Source of the DNA: Gracilimonas sp965227785
GTDB taxonomy: Bacteria > Bacteroidota > Rhodothermia > Balneolales > Balneolaceae
DNA: 64,000 nucleotides
Direction of reading: 5' to 3'
Assembly: GCF_965227785.1 (NCBI RefSeq)
Contig: NZ_OZ245785.1
Coordinates: 1,178,001 to 1,242,000 of the forward strand
Below are positions 42,238-51,124 of the stretch, one piece after another. A program made the position numbers and the translations under genes. Within the stretch, counting starts at the first letter, position 1; the number at the start of each line of letters is the position of its first letter. The notes below the pieces were generated by a model. The model was not told the DNA's origin and ran no database searches. It saw nothing but the letters and a program-made list of their open reading frames with translations.

Positions 42238-45114
42238 TTAGTTAGTATTTAATTTTCCCTCAACTTTTATTGAGAATCCATCCTCCGTATTGATAGTAAT
42301 ATCTGCACCAATTCTTTTTGCTCGCATATCCATGTTACGTAATCCATGCCCGGTTTTCTTGGTGCCTTTACCGGAAGTACCATTATCAGTGATCAAAAAC
42401 TCAAAATAACCATTCTGGTTTTCCATTTTAATATCCACCCGATCCCCATTGGAATACTTTGCAATGTTATTAACAGCTTCCTTAAAAATCAGGTACACAT
42501 TCTCTTTGACTGATACCGGAAGCTTGTTTTCCATATTCAGGTTATCAAAATCATAGCTCACCTGCATATTTTTAGATTCCAGTGTATGAAGGATATAATC
42601 CTGCATGCGATCTGTCAAATCCCCGAGAGTATCATTCCGGGCATCAATGGACCATACGATATCGTCCAGGCTCGACACGATTTTCCGGCATTGTTTTCCA
42701 ATCTGCTCCAGTGATTTTTTGAATTCCGAATCGGCATCTCCGGCCTGCAGAAAATCTGACTGAAGAGCTATCTCAGTTAAACTGGCACCTACATCATCGT
42801 GTAAGTCGCTGGCGATACGTACCCGCATACGTTCTATGTCTATCATTTTTCGGGCACGATAGTAGTTATAAAACAGTGATATAATCCCTACCAGTACAGC
42901 CAACATTAAAATCCAGAACCACCATTGCATCCAGAACGGAGCCGAAATGGTGAATTTCACTTTCTCAATGTCGGGACTCCAGGCGCCATTTATATTCCGG
43001 GCATGAACCTGAAAGGTGTACTCCCCGGGGGGCAAAGAAGGATATTTTACGGATCGGGAGGTTGTTTGCTGCCAGCCGTCATCTATCCCATTTAATTTAT
43101 ATTCGTAGAGAATCTGATTGGGTGCGGTGAAATTAAGCCCCGCATACTGAAACTCGATGTTATTCTCCTCATGTGATAATAAAAAACGTTCATCCGGTCG
43201 GTATTCCCTTCCTGATACATTCACCCCAACAATATGAACTTTAGGCGGTACCTGATTTCCTCTATATGTTTCCGGGTTGAACCGACTAAGTCCTTCTACG
43301 GTGCCAAACCAAAGATATCCTTGCTCATCTTCATATACGGCTCCTAAGTTCAATTCATCTGCAATCAGCCCTTGCTCTTTATTCAACACTTTGAAAGCCT
43401 GGCGCTGTTCTTCCGGATTTCCGTTAAAGTATTCCCCGGCATCGAACCTTACTACCCCTTCCGTGGTACCGATCCAGTATAATCCATTATCATTTTGATG
43501 AATAAAATAGCAAACCCGGTCTGGCAGTCCGTCATCCTGTGTGATGCTTTGAAACCTCAATCCGTCAAACCACGCTATTCCGCCAAAAGTAGATGCCCAG
43601 ATTCTTCCCTCATCATCTTTCAAAAGATTCATGACCGCATTATTCGGCAAGCCTTCCTGAATAGCAAAACTCTGAAACTCTCCGTCTTTAAACCGGGTAA
43701 TTCCCCCATAGGTAGCAATCCAGATTGAGCCGTCGTCCCCTTCTATGGAAATCAAAACTCGATTACTTGCCAGGCCATCGTCATCCGTGATTTGCGAAAA
43801 CTCGCCATTTCGATAACGGATAATGCCGTCATCGTAAGTGCTGATCCAGTACGTTCCGTCTGAAGCCTCCATCACATTTCGAACTCTTGGGAATGGAAAC
43901 TCGCGGTCGCTGAATACCTTTACCCGACCATCTTTTATATAGGCCAGCCCTTCCCCCATTCCAATCCACATGCGCTCCTCTGAATCGGTGAAAAGAGTGT
44001 ATACCTGATTATCAGGAAGCCTGCTATTAACATTATGATCATCGAAATTCCCGTTTTCAAGAGAAGTGATTCCACCACCATATGTCGCTATCCAAAACTT
44101 TCCATCCCCGTCTTTAGCAAACGAGGTAACCAGCTTGCTCGGCAACCCGTGCTCTACATCATAATTAGCAAAGTAATTACCCAGAAATAAGTTGACTCCA
44201 CCGCCGTATGACCCCAACCATATATTTCCTTCCAAATCCAGCATCGATGAAAACATCATTTCTGTCGATAAACCCGACTCGACCGTATAGTTTTGAAACG
44301 CATCTCCATCATAAAAACTGGCCCCTCCTTCGGTACCCACCCAGATCCCCCCCTCTTCGGTGACTGACAGTGTTTGTACAAGGTCGTTTACAAGTCCGTC
44401 ATCTTCGTTCAGTTGGGTGAACCGGTCGCCTTCATATTTAACGAGTCCTGACCGTGTACCTATCCAAACGGTGTTATTCTCATCAACCTTGAGATCCCTA
44501 ATTCTTTGATTCGGCAAACCGTCATCCTCAGTAATGTTAATGAAGTTGCCATCACGCAATATGGTAATACCTTCTCTTGTCGCGAACCAAATTTCCCCGT
44601 TATCACGCTCCGCTATTGCCCGGATCCGATTATCCACCATCCCGTTTGAGGTAGAATATTGCGTTAGTAGTTGGCCTTCGGAATACTGCCAAACCCCGTT
44701 TCCATCTGTTCCAAACCAGAAATCCCCCAGCCGATCTTCGTAGATACTTATCACCGTCATATTCCGGAGTGATGCAAGGACCGGTACCGAATGGATACTA
44801 TCGGCTTGCCAATAATTTACCCCCGCTTCAGAGCCAATCCAGATTTTACCTTCACTGTCTTTAAATAATGAACGAATCCGGCTGCTATTGAGTCCGTGTT
44901 CTTCAAAGTAATTCTGAAATCGTATACCATCAAAACGGTTCAGTCCATATCCTGTGGCCAACCAGACATACCCCTCATCATCTTGTGCAAGGTCATAAAC
45001 AACTGATTCGCTTAATCCTTCTTCAATCGAAAAAGTTCTGAACGGATAGCGCTGAGCTTCCAGCACTTCCATGCAACTCAATATCACTAAAAGTATGAGT
45101 AGTAATCTTTTCAT
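42238..45114 (-). CDS. Two-component regulator propeller sensor histidine kinase (HisKA_3 type)
   Basis: The 958-aa protein has a signal segment (LLLILLVILSCMEVLEA), two seven-blade Reg_prop propellers at about residues 25-640 with repeated units such as DDEGYVWLATGYGLNRFDG, DSEGKIWIGSEAGVNY, a Y_Y_Y domain near 645-725 (LPPGEYTFQVHARNINGAWS), one membrane helix near 733-757, and a cytoplasmic kinase: HisKA_3 SDLHDDVGASLTEIALQSDF with phospho-His near 768, and HATPase with KEAVNNIAKYSNG, TDNGTSGKG and GHGLRNMDMRAK. Unlike the hybrid (HTCS) type it has no receiver domain or AraC output; these are in a separate gene. The input is probably a periplasmic carbohydrate or related ligand, inferred from the family. 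Confidence 0.94.
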   Translation of the reverse strand: MKRLLLILLVILSCMEVLEAQRYPFRTFSIEEGLSESVVYDLAQDDEGYVWLATGYGLNRFDGIRFQNYFEEHGLNSSRIRSLFKDSEGKIWIGSEAGVNYWQADSIHSVPVLASLRNMTVISIYEDRLGDFWFGTDGNGVWQYSEGQLLTQYSTSNGMVDNRIRAIAERDNGEIWFATREGITILRDGNFINITEDDGLPNQRIRDLKVDENNTVWIGTRSGLVKYEGDRFTQLNEDDGLVNDLVQTLSVTEEGGIWVGTEGGASFYDGDAFQNYTVESGLSTEMMFSSMLDLEGNIWLGSYGGGVNLFLGNYFANYDVEHGLPSKLVTSFAKDGDGKFWIATYGGGITSLENGNFDDHNVNSRLPDNQVYTLFTDSEERMWIGMGEGLAYIKDGRVKVFSDREFPFPRVRNVMEASDGTYWISTYDDGIIRYRNGEFSQITDDDGLASNRVLISIEGDDGSIWIATYGGITRFKDGEFQSFAIQEGLPNNAVMNLLKDDEGRIWASTFGGIAWFDGLRFQSITQDDGLPDRVCYFIHQNDNGLYWIGTTEGVVRFDAGEYFNGNPEEQRQAFKVLNKEQGLIADELNLGAVYEDEQGYLWFGTVEGLSRFNPETYRGNQVPPKVHIVGVNVSGREYRPDERFLLSHEENNIEFQYAGLNFTAPNQILYEYKLNGIDDGWQQTTSRSVKYPSLPPGEYTFQVHARNINGAWSPDIEKVKFTISAPFWMQWWFWILMLAVLVGIISLFYNYYRARKMIDIERMRVRIASDLHDDVGASLTEIALQSDFLQAGDADSEFKKSLEQIGKQCRKIVSSLDDIVWSIDARNDTLGDLTDRMQDYILHTLESKNMQVSYDFDNLNMENKLPVSVKENVYLIFKEAVNNIAKYSNGDRVDIKMENQNGYFEFLITDNGTSGKGTKKTGHGLRNMDMRAKRIGADITINTEDGFSIKVEGKLNTN

Positions 45115-45173
45115 CTCAGTAAATGTAACGCAAACGATCGGGGATTAGTAGGCAGAAATGCATGGATATAAAA

Positions 45174-45204
45174 AAGTCCCGCACAAAAAATCTGTGCGGG
45201 ACTT
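45174..45204 (-). terminator. Terminator of rpoD
   Basis: AAGTCCCGCACA and TGTGCGGGACTT form a 12-bp stem with a 7-base loop. On the minus strand it is followed by TTTTTTA, 29 bases after the rpoD stop. Confidence 0.93.
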
Positions 45205-45232
45205 ATATCTCACGAATAAAACTACCCGAATA

Positions 45233-46087
45233 TTATCCGAGATAGGCTCTTAATGCTGCACTTCTGTTATGGTGGCGTAATTTACGAAGTGCTTTTTCTT
45301 TAATCTGACGTACACGCTCACGGGTTAGATCGAAGCGCTCTCCGATCTCCTCCAGTGTGAGTGAGTGCTCACGTCCGATTCCAAAATACAGTCGAATTAC
45401 TTCTGCTTCACGGGTTGTCAGTTTCGAAAGTGCTCGTTCAATTTCGACTTTCAGAGACTCACCCATCAGATCAAAATCAGGGTTTGGAATCTCCTCATTT
45501 TCAAGAACGTCTAACAGACGATTATCTTCACCCTGGGCAAATGGAGCGTCCATCGATAGGTGCCGGCCTGAAATCTTCAAAGTGTCGGCAACTTCGCCAA
45601 CCGTCATTTCGAGGCTTTCGGCAAGCTCGTGAGCTGAAGGAACACGCTCGTATTCCTGCTCCAGTTTAGAAAGCTCTTTACCAATTTTATTGAGGGCACC
45701 CACACGGTTCAGCGGCAGGCGAACGATACGCGACTGCTCGGCCAACGCTTGCAGAATAGACTGACGAATCCACCATACGGCATATGAAATGAATTTAAAA
45801 CCACGGGTTTCGTCAAAACGCTTGGCAGCTTTAATCAAACCAAGGTTCCCTTCGTTAATCAAATCACCGAGAGATAGCCCCTGATTCTGATACTGTTTTG
45901 CTACTGAAACTACAAATCGAAGGTTAGCTTTAGTAAGGTCTTCGAGTGCTCTCTGACTCCCTTTCTGAATTTCTTTGGCCAGCCGGACTTCATCATCCGG
46001 GGTAATTAGTTTCTCTTTTCCAATTTCGTGCAGATACCGATCTAATGACTCTGACTCGCGGGTAGAGATTCCAGAACTTTTTGCCAC
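45233..46087 (-). CDS. rpoD: Housekeeping RNA polymerase sigma factor (Bacteroidota-type RpoD/SigA)
   Basis: At 284 aa it is the short primary sigma factor seen in Bacteroidota, lacking region 1.1. Region 1.2/2 is visible (ESLDRYLHEIGKEKLITPDD, KANLRFVVSVAKQYQNQGLS, FKFISYAVWWIRQSILQALA), followed by region 3 and region 4 (LTTREAEVIRLYFGIGREHS, LTRERVRQIKEKALRKLRHH). It recognises the group-specific promoters rather than E. coli-type boxes, which is why I did not name promoters here. It is read alone, with about 190 bases of AT-rich sequence upstream and a strong terminator downstream. Confidence 0.95.
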   Translation of the reverse strand: MAKSSGISTRESESLDRYLHEIGKEKLITPDDEVRLAKEIQKGSQRALEDLTKANLRFVVSVAKQYQNQGLSLGDLINEGNLGLIKAAKRFDETRGFKFISYAVWWIRQSILQALAEQSRIVRLPLNRVGALNKIGKELSKLEQEYERVPSAHELAESLEMTVGEVADTLKISGRHLSMDAPFAQGEDNRLLDVLENEEIPNPDFDLMGESLKVEIERALSKLTTREAEVIRLYFGIGREHSLTLEEIGERFDLTRERVRQIKEKALRKLRHHNRSAALRAYLG

Positions 46088-46276
46088 TGTAAATACCGTT
46101 TAATGAATGTTTGCGTACGCTAATGCGCAGATGATATGTGTTATAAGCTTTGTGTAATCACGCGTGAAAAGCTTAAATATTGCGTCTGCGACTTCATGAA
46201 TTTTACAATTGAACAATATACGAAATTCTTGCTGAATATTAAATTCATGCATCAGTATTATCGACCTCTAATTAAT

Positions 46277-47440
46277 TCAGATAAATGATTTTCCCGGAAA
46301 ATCATGATCGAGCCCGAAAAAATCGGCCACGCTGCAGGCTATGTTTGAAAAGGTATCTCCTGTTCCCAGACTTTTATCCCCAGCCCTTCCCTTTGGAAAA
46401 ACAAGAAGGGGTACAAATTCCCGTGAATGATCGGTGCTCTTTGAGCATGGGTCATTACCATGGTCTCCGGTAATAATCAACAAATCATCTTCCCTGATTT
46501 TAGAGACAATTGCCGGAATAGCGCGGTCAAACTCTTCCAGACTACCGGCATAGCCTTCAGGATCTAACCGGTGACCAAACAGCTGGTCGGTGTCAATCAG
46601 GTTTACAAATACGAAGCTATTATCAAGGCGGGCCGACATTAAACTTAGCAGCTGCGAAATTCCTTCTGCATTACTTTTTGTTGGCCGGTACTGCGTAAAA
46701 CCTTTCCCGGCAAACAAGTCAGCCACTTTTCCGATGGAGTATGTTTTTACTTCTGAATCATAAAGTTTTCGTATCAGATTATTTTCAGGCGGTACTGATG
46801 AATAATCATGTCGTTTATCAGAAATTCGCTCAAAATTTCCGGGCTCTCCGGTAAAAGGTCGTGCAATCACCCTTCCCACCTCATGTTCACCAACACAAAC
46901 TTTATTCCGTGCAAACTCACACCACTCATACAGTTTTTTTACCGGAACAACCTCTTCGTGACAAGCCACCTGGAATACACTGTCGGCCGAGGTATAAACA
47001 ATGGGAAAGCCGGTTTCGAGATGTTCTTCTCCATAATCACGGATTACATCCGTCCCTGAATAAGGTTTGTTACACAGGGCTTCTTCTACCCCAATCCCTT
47101 TACAAAATTTGTTGATTACATCTTCCGGAAATCCGTCCGGATATGTTGGGAACGGCTTTTCGAGCTGAATCCCGGCAATTTCCCAATGACCGGTAGTAGA
47201 GTCTTTACCGGCTGATACTTCTCTTAGTTTTCCATATGCAGCAAGCGGATTCTCGTTTTCAGGAACAGAGGCCAACGGAATGATATTCCCTAATCCCATT
47301 TTTTGCAGGTTTGGAAGCTTAACTCCGGTCTGCTCACTTACATGACCGAGTGTGTTCATTTCAGCATCACCGTATTGATCGGCATCTTCCTGAGCGCCAA
47401 CACCCAACCCGTCTACAACTATAACGTAGGCATTCCCCAT
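46277..47440 (-). CDS. deoB: Phosphopentomutase
   Basis: Interconverts ribose- or deoxyribose-1-phosphate and 5-phosphate in nucleoside salvage. The 387-aa protein belongs to the alkaline phosphatase superfamily: metal site VIVVDGLGVGAQEDADQYGD, phosphothreonine region DSTTGHWEIAG near residue 81, and metal ligands GDHGNDPCSKSTDHSREFVP. The ATG shares one base with the stop of the upstream GAF gene (TAATG), so it is translationally coupled to it. No other deo genes are in the window. Confidence 0.96.
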   Translation of the reverse strand: MGNAYVIVVDGLGVGAQEDADQYGDAEMNTLGHVSEQTGVKLPNLQKMGLGNIIPLASVPENENPLAAYGKLREVSAGKDSTTGHWEIAGIQLEKPFPTYPDGFPEDVINKFCKGIGVEEALCNKPYSGTDVIRDYGEEHLETGFPIVYTSADSVFQVACHEEVVPVKKLYEWCEFARNKVCVGEHEVGRVIARPFTGEPGNFERISDKRHDYSSVPPENNLIRKLYDSEVKTYSIGKVADLFAGKGFTQYRPTKSNAEGISQLLSLMSARLDNSFVFVNLIDTDQLFGHRLDPEGYAGSLEEFDRAIPAIVSKIREDDLLIITGDHGNDPCSKSTDHSREFVPLLVFPKGRAGDKSLGTGDTFSNIACSVADFFGLDHDFPGKSFI

Positions 47441-48903
47441 TATGCTTCCACCAGCTCTGCTTCCTGATCGTTCATTACTTTAGATAATGCCTTTTTTGCT
47501 TTCTCCATAACCTGGTAAGCATTCACCGATTGTTCCGTAAGTTTTGTATAACCGACCTTGAATTGAGGACGTATCGTTCCTCCAATAGAAAGGTTTAACC
47601 CAGCCTCCAGTTTCGACTTCATTTTCTCCATCCAGAACGACACAGCTTCTTCGTCATCGCTTTGAATCAGAACCGCATATACATAATCAGAGTTATAGCC
47701 AATAAAACCCGGGATTCCATAGCGAGAGGGGTTCAGGTTTGTCACAAAATCTGTCTGGATTTTTTGAAGGTCTTCCAGTCTGAATTTTGTACGGAGTGCT
47801 GAAACATCATCCGGGGCTACCAAACCCAGCCAGGTATTTTCCTTCGATCCCTTTTTAAGTTTGGCAAGCTCGCTGTTAAGAGCTACTTCCCATAGCTCGG
47901 GAGTGAATGCTCCGAAATTCTGAGTCAAAATCTCCTGCACCATTCCGGATTTCTTTACGGAAGATTGTACACTCAAAGCTGCTACCCTCACCATGTTGGC
48001 CAGTTTATGCTTGGTAGATTCTTTAAAAGTCAGAGGGTCGTTGTCATAACAAACCACCACTCCCTGGCGCCGGTCGTGAATCATCACCGGGATAGCATAG
48101 GTTGCACCCTCCGTTCTTTTCTCAGCAGAGGTTATGCGCCTTGGATTATTGTTGAAATGCATCGTAAAAATGGGCTCGCCTTTTTCAAGTGCTTCGTAAG
48201 CCACGCTTTTTTCTTCCAGTTGGAGGCCCAACTTTGGAGGGTTCTTTGAATTTTGAGTGCGTAGAATCACGTTCCAGGATTCCATGCCCGGAGCCAGCAG
48301 TACCGCCCCGCCATTCGATAGGTTCTTTTGCATTTCCTCCATCATCGTGGAAAAAACCTCAACCTTATGTCCCCGATAATCCAGTTTATTCAGGGATGCT
48401 TCATAATCTTCCCATTCCTGTTGCTGCTCATGCAAATCAACCACTTCCAGATAGGTATCCAGTACATTTACCAAGGCGTTGTTATACGCCATAATGCGGT
48501 CTTGTATAGCTTCCTGATCTATCTCTTGCTCACTTTCAAGAACCGTAAGCGCCACCGTTTCCCCCTTGTTTATGAAAGGCACAATCAGGATGTGTTTGGC
48601 CTGTACAAAATCAAAATAGTGAATAAGTTTTGCCTTCTCGATGTCTTCCCCTACCACCAGCTGGATGACTTCATCCGTATCTTTAAATTCATTCAGGAAG
48701 TGATTTTCAAATGCTACACGATCCTGAAACATTACGTTGGGAAGACCCGTGCTGTTGGTTTCCCACACAAACTGCTGTCGGGCACGGTTAACCCAGCATA
48801 AGTAAGAGAGTTGAACTTTTGTAGAAGTTCGCAATAAATGCACCAAATCCTGAAGGATCTGCTTGTATTCCCGTAAGGCTTTTTCTTGTCGGTCTAAAGA
48901 CAT
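47440..48903 (-). CDS. GAF-domain protein with degenerate GGDEF-like C-terminus
   Basis: The 487-aa soluble protein begins with a helix (EYKQILQDLVHLLRTSTKVQ) and a GAF-like fold at about 20-160 (LSYLCWVNRARQQFVWETNS, VPFINKGETVALTVLESEQE), then a coiled helix, a second GAF-like domain at about 175-320 (NGGAVLLAPGMESWNVILRT, YAIPVMIHDRRQGVVVCYDN), and a C-terminal domain where NSDYVYAVLIQSDDEEAVSF sits at the place of the GGDEF loop, followed by LSIGGTIRPQFKVGYTKL as in diguanylate cyclase folds. The signature Gly-Gly-Asp-Glu-Phe is absent, so no cyclase activity is expected. It shares one base with deoB. Role unknown; a ligand-sensing regulator is possible. Confidence 0.72.
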   Translation of the reverse strand: MSLDRQEKALREYKQILQDLVHLLRTSTKVQLSYLCWVNRARQQFVWETNSTGLPNVMFQDRVAFENHFLNEFKDTDEVIQLVVGEDIEKAKLIHYFDFVQAKHILIVPFINKGETVALTVLESEQEIDQEAIQDRIMAYNNALVNVLDTYLEVVDLHEQQQEWEDYEASLNKLDYRGHKVEVFSTMMEEMQKNLSNGGAVLLAPGMESWNVILRTQNSKNPPKLGLQLEEKSVAYEALEKGEPIFTMHFNNNPRRITSAEKRTEGATYAIPVMIHDRRQGVVVCYDNDPLTFKESTKHKLANMVRVAALSVQSSVKKSGMVQEILTQNFGAFTPELWEVALNSELAKLKKGSKENTWLGLVAPDDVSALRTKFRLEDLQKIQTDFVTNLNPSRYGIPGFIGYNSDYVYAVLIQSDDEEAVSFWMEKMKSKLEAGLNLSIGGTIRPQFKVGYTKLTEQSVNAYQVMEKAKKALSKVMNDQEAELVEA

Positions 48904-48958
48904 TTTTGGTAATTTAAAAGTGTGTTAAGCTATTGGAGTGTATGAAATTTAAGGGAAT

Positions 48959-50764
48959 TTAATTAGCCAGCTGTTTGGCCATTTCTTCAGCTTCTTCTAT
49001 CATGCGTTCAAACGATGCAAGGCCTTTGTCCCAAAAATCCGGTTGGGTGATGTCAAGTCCCATTTTAGCTACTAAATCGTGCGGCCATTCAGATCCTCCC
49101 GCACTCAGAAGTTCCATATACCTTTCCGGGAAGCCCTCCGGACGCTGAGTGTATTCTTCATATAAAGCCAGCACCAGTAACTCCCCGAAAGCATAGGCGT
49201 AAACATAACCGGGCGTATGCAGAAAATGTGGGATATAGCTCCACCAAATGCCATACTCATCCGTTAAAGTCACCGAATCTCCATAGAGTGCTTTTTGCTG
49301 TTCCATCCAAAGTTCTGAGAACCGTTCTTTAGTGAGCTCTCCTTCTTCCCGCCGTGCCGTATGCATGGCATGTTCAAACCGGTTCATTGATATCTGACGA
49401 AAAACAGTGGCTATAGTATCATCAATTTTGCCGATCAGTAGTGCCAGTTTTTCTTTGGGATCATCCAGTTCTTTCATCAGCTTTTGAAACACCAGCATTT
49501 CACCAAATACTGAGGCTGTCTCAGCGGTGGTTAGCGGTGTTGATGATTGCAACACACCTTGTTGCCGCGACAGATATTGATGCACTCCATGTCCCAGCTC
49601 ATGGGCCAGTGTTTGTACGTCACGGATTTTCCCGTCAAAATTCATGAACACATAGGGGTGAGCCGATGGTACAGTACCAGCAGAGTAAGCTCCGCCTCTT
49701 TTACCAGGTTTGATGGCGGCATCAATCCAGTTCTGATCAAAAAATTTGTTGGTAATCTCCCCCATCTCAGCATGGAAATTCGTGTAAGAATCCAAAACCA
49801 TTTCTTTAGCGGAGTTCCAGTCAATCGTAGCCTCATTCTTCATAATAGGTGCGTAACGATCATAATCCTTCATCTCATCCAGCCCAAGTAAATCGCGCTT
49901 TAACTTATAATAACGTTGTACCAACTCATATTTAGAGGTCACCGATTCAACAAGGGCATTCACCGTTTCCTTATCGGTTTGGTTCGACAGGTTTCGCGAA
50001 TCAATCCAACTGTCATATTTCCGAAGTTTATCATTCGTTGATTTGTCAGCAAGAATGGTATTGAATACAAAAGTAAGCTGTCTGCTTAGATCGTTGAATT
50101 TATCTGTGAGTGATTTATGAGCCCGAATTCTTAAATCGCGGTCGCTCTCATGCAGTTTACTCAGCACTTCCTGCTCACTCAGCTCCTCGCCATCCAGTTC
50201 AAACTTTGCGGCTCCCAGCGTTTCATCAAAAAAGCGAACCCATGCGCTGCGACCGGTTACTGATTTGGCCGACATGATCTTCTCCTGACCTTCTTCCAAC
50301 ACATGCTCTTTATACCTGCGTGAACTCTCCAGATAGTGCTTGTACTTGCTCAGCTCTTCACTTTCAATCATCTTCTGAGCTTCATCATCCGGAACCTGTA
50401 GCCATTCCACATCCAGAAAAACCAGTTTTTGGCTTACCTCCGATGACAGCTCATTCGACTCTGCCACTAACTTCCCGTAAGCAGTATTGGTGGTATCGGT
50501 TGACCATTGCAAATAAGCAAAGGAGCCAATTTTACCGGAGAGATCTAAAATGTCTTCGTATTCATCCAGCATACCCTTGAATTCTTCCGCAGAAAGCTGC
50601 GCTACACGGCCACGGTATTTTTCCCCAAAAGACTCGGCTTGCTCAACAACCTTCTTTTTATCCTTCTCCAGCTGTGAATCTTCATTGGATGTATAGAGGT
50701 CGGTAAGATCCCAGTTTATGTTTTCAGCCCCTGTTTCTTTCTTCTTTGATGAATTCTCGCTCAT
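48959..50764 (-). CDS. pepF: Oligoendopeptidase F (M3B family)
   Basis: The 601-aa cytoplasmic zinc metallopeptidase cuts short peptides. The zinc motif is in TLAHELGHGVHQYLS, i.e. HELGH, near residue 388, with the third ligand Glu in TTAETASVFGE. The helical start (NWDLTDLYTSNEDSQLEKDK) and the C-terminal end (WPHDLVAKMGLDITQPDFWD) agree with the family, and the length is normal. It is divergent from the kgd-like gene, sharing the 360-base region between them. Confidence 0.96.
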   Translation of the reverse strand: MSENSSKKKETGAENINWDLTDLYTSNEDSQLEKDKKKVVEQAESFGEKYRGRVAQLSAEEFKGMLDEYEDILDLSGKIGSFAYLQWSTDTTNTAYGKLVAESNELSSEVSQKLVFLDVEWLQVPDDEAQKMIESEELSKYKHYLESSRRYKEHVLEEGQEKIMSAKSVTGRSAWVRFFDETLGAAKFELDGEELSEQEVLSKLHESDRDLRIRAHKSLTDKFNDLSRQLTFVFNTILADKSTNDKLRKYDSWIDSRNLSNQTDKETVNALVESVTSKYELVQRYYKLKRDLLGLDEMKDYDRYAPIMKNEATIDWNSAKEMVLDSYTNFHAEMGEITNKFFDQNWIDAAIKPGKRGGAYSAGTVPSAHPYVFMNFDGKIRDVQTLAHELGHGVHQYLSRQQGVLQSSTPLTTAETASVFGEMLVFQKLMKELDDPKEKLALLIGKIDDTIATVFRQISMNRFEHAMHTARREEGELTKERFSELWMEQQKALYGDSVTLTDEYGIWWSYIPHFLHTPGYVYAYAFGELLVLALYEEYTQRPEGFPERYMELLSAGGSEWPHDLVAKMGLDITQPDFWDKGLASFERMIEEAEEMAKQLAN

Positions 50765-51124
50765 TTCCTGATTTTTTGAATCTGTCGCTTTTGTGTTTTA
50801 AAGAACCTGAATATAGGGGTTGCTGAAAGCGAATTAAAGACATCTTTCGAACTAAAAGTCAGTATTAAGAAACAAGAAAAAGTCGCTTATCAATGAAGGA
50901 AATCAAAAGACGGTTCTACACTCACGATACAGTCTTAGCAATCGCTTTTTACTCTTTGCGTATTTATAACTTACGAGCTTCAGAAAATGTCGTTTTTTAA
51001 GAATGTAATCCTTAATTTTCGGGTTACTAAAATATATGCCAATGCTTTAAAATCTGAATCATTGGAGCCGAATTTTCATTACCTATTTAAATCGCTGCCA
51101 AAACCCTGTAGAGGTTAACAACCA
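50765..51124. other. Divergent intergenic region between pepF and the kgd-like gene
   Basis: 360 bases without a convincing gene. It holds a 43-codon open frame at 50987-51118 (ATG to TAA, starting MSFFKNVILNFRV), which ends six bases before the TTG of the kgd-like gene. Its composition is not clearly coding and I do not call it, but a leader-peptide role cannot be excluded. No tRNA, terminator or known riboswitch seen. Confidence 0.5.

Noticed and set aside
46145..46174. AAGCTTT...AAAGCTT inverted repeat upstream of rpoD.
   Set aside because: Seven-base arms with a 16-base spacer in AT-rich sequence; chance is likely.
50987..51118. 43-codon frame just before the kgd-like gene.
   Set aside because: No family resemblance and AT-rich composition; kept only as a remark on the intergenic region.
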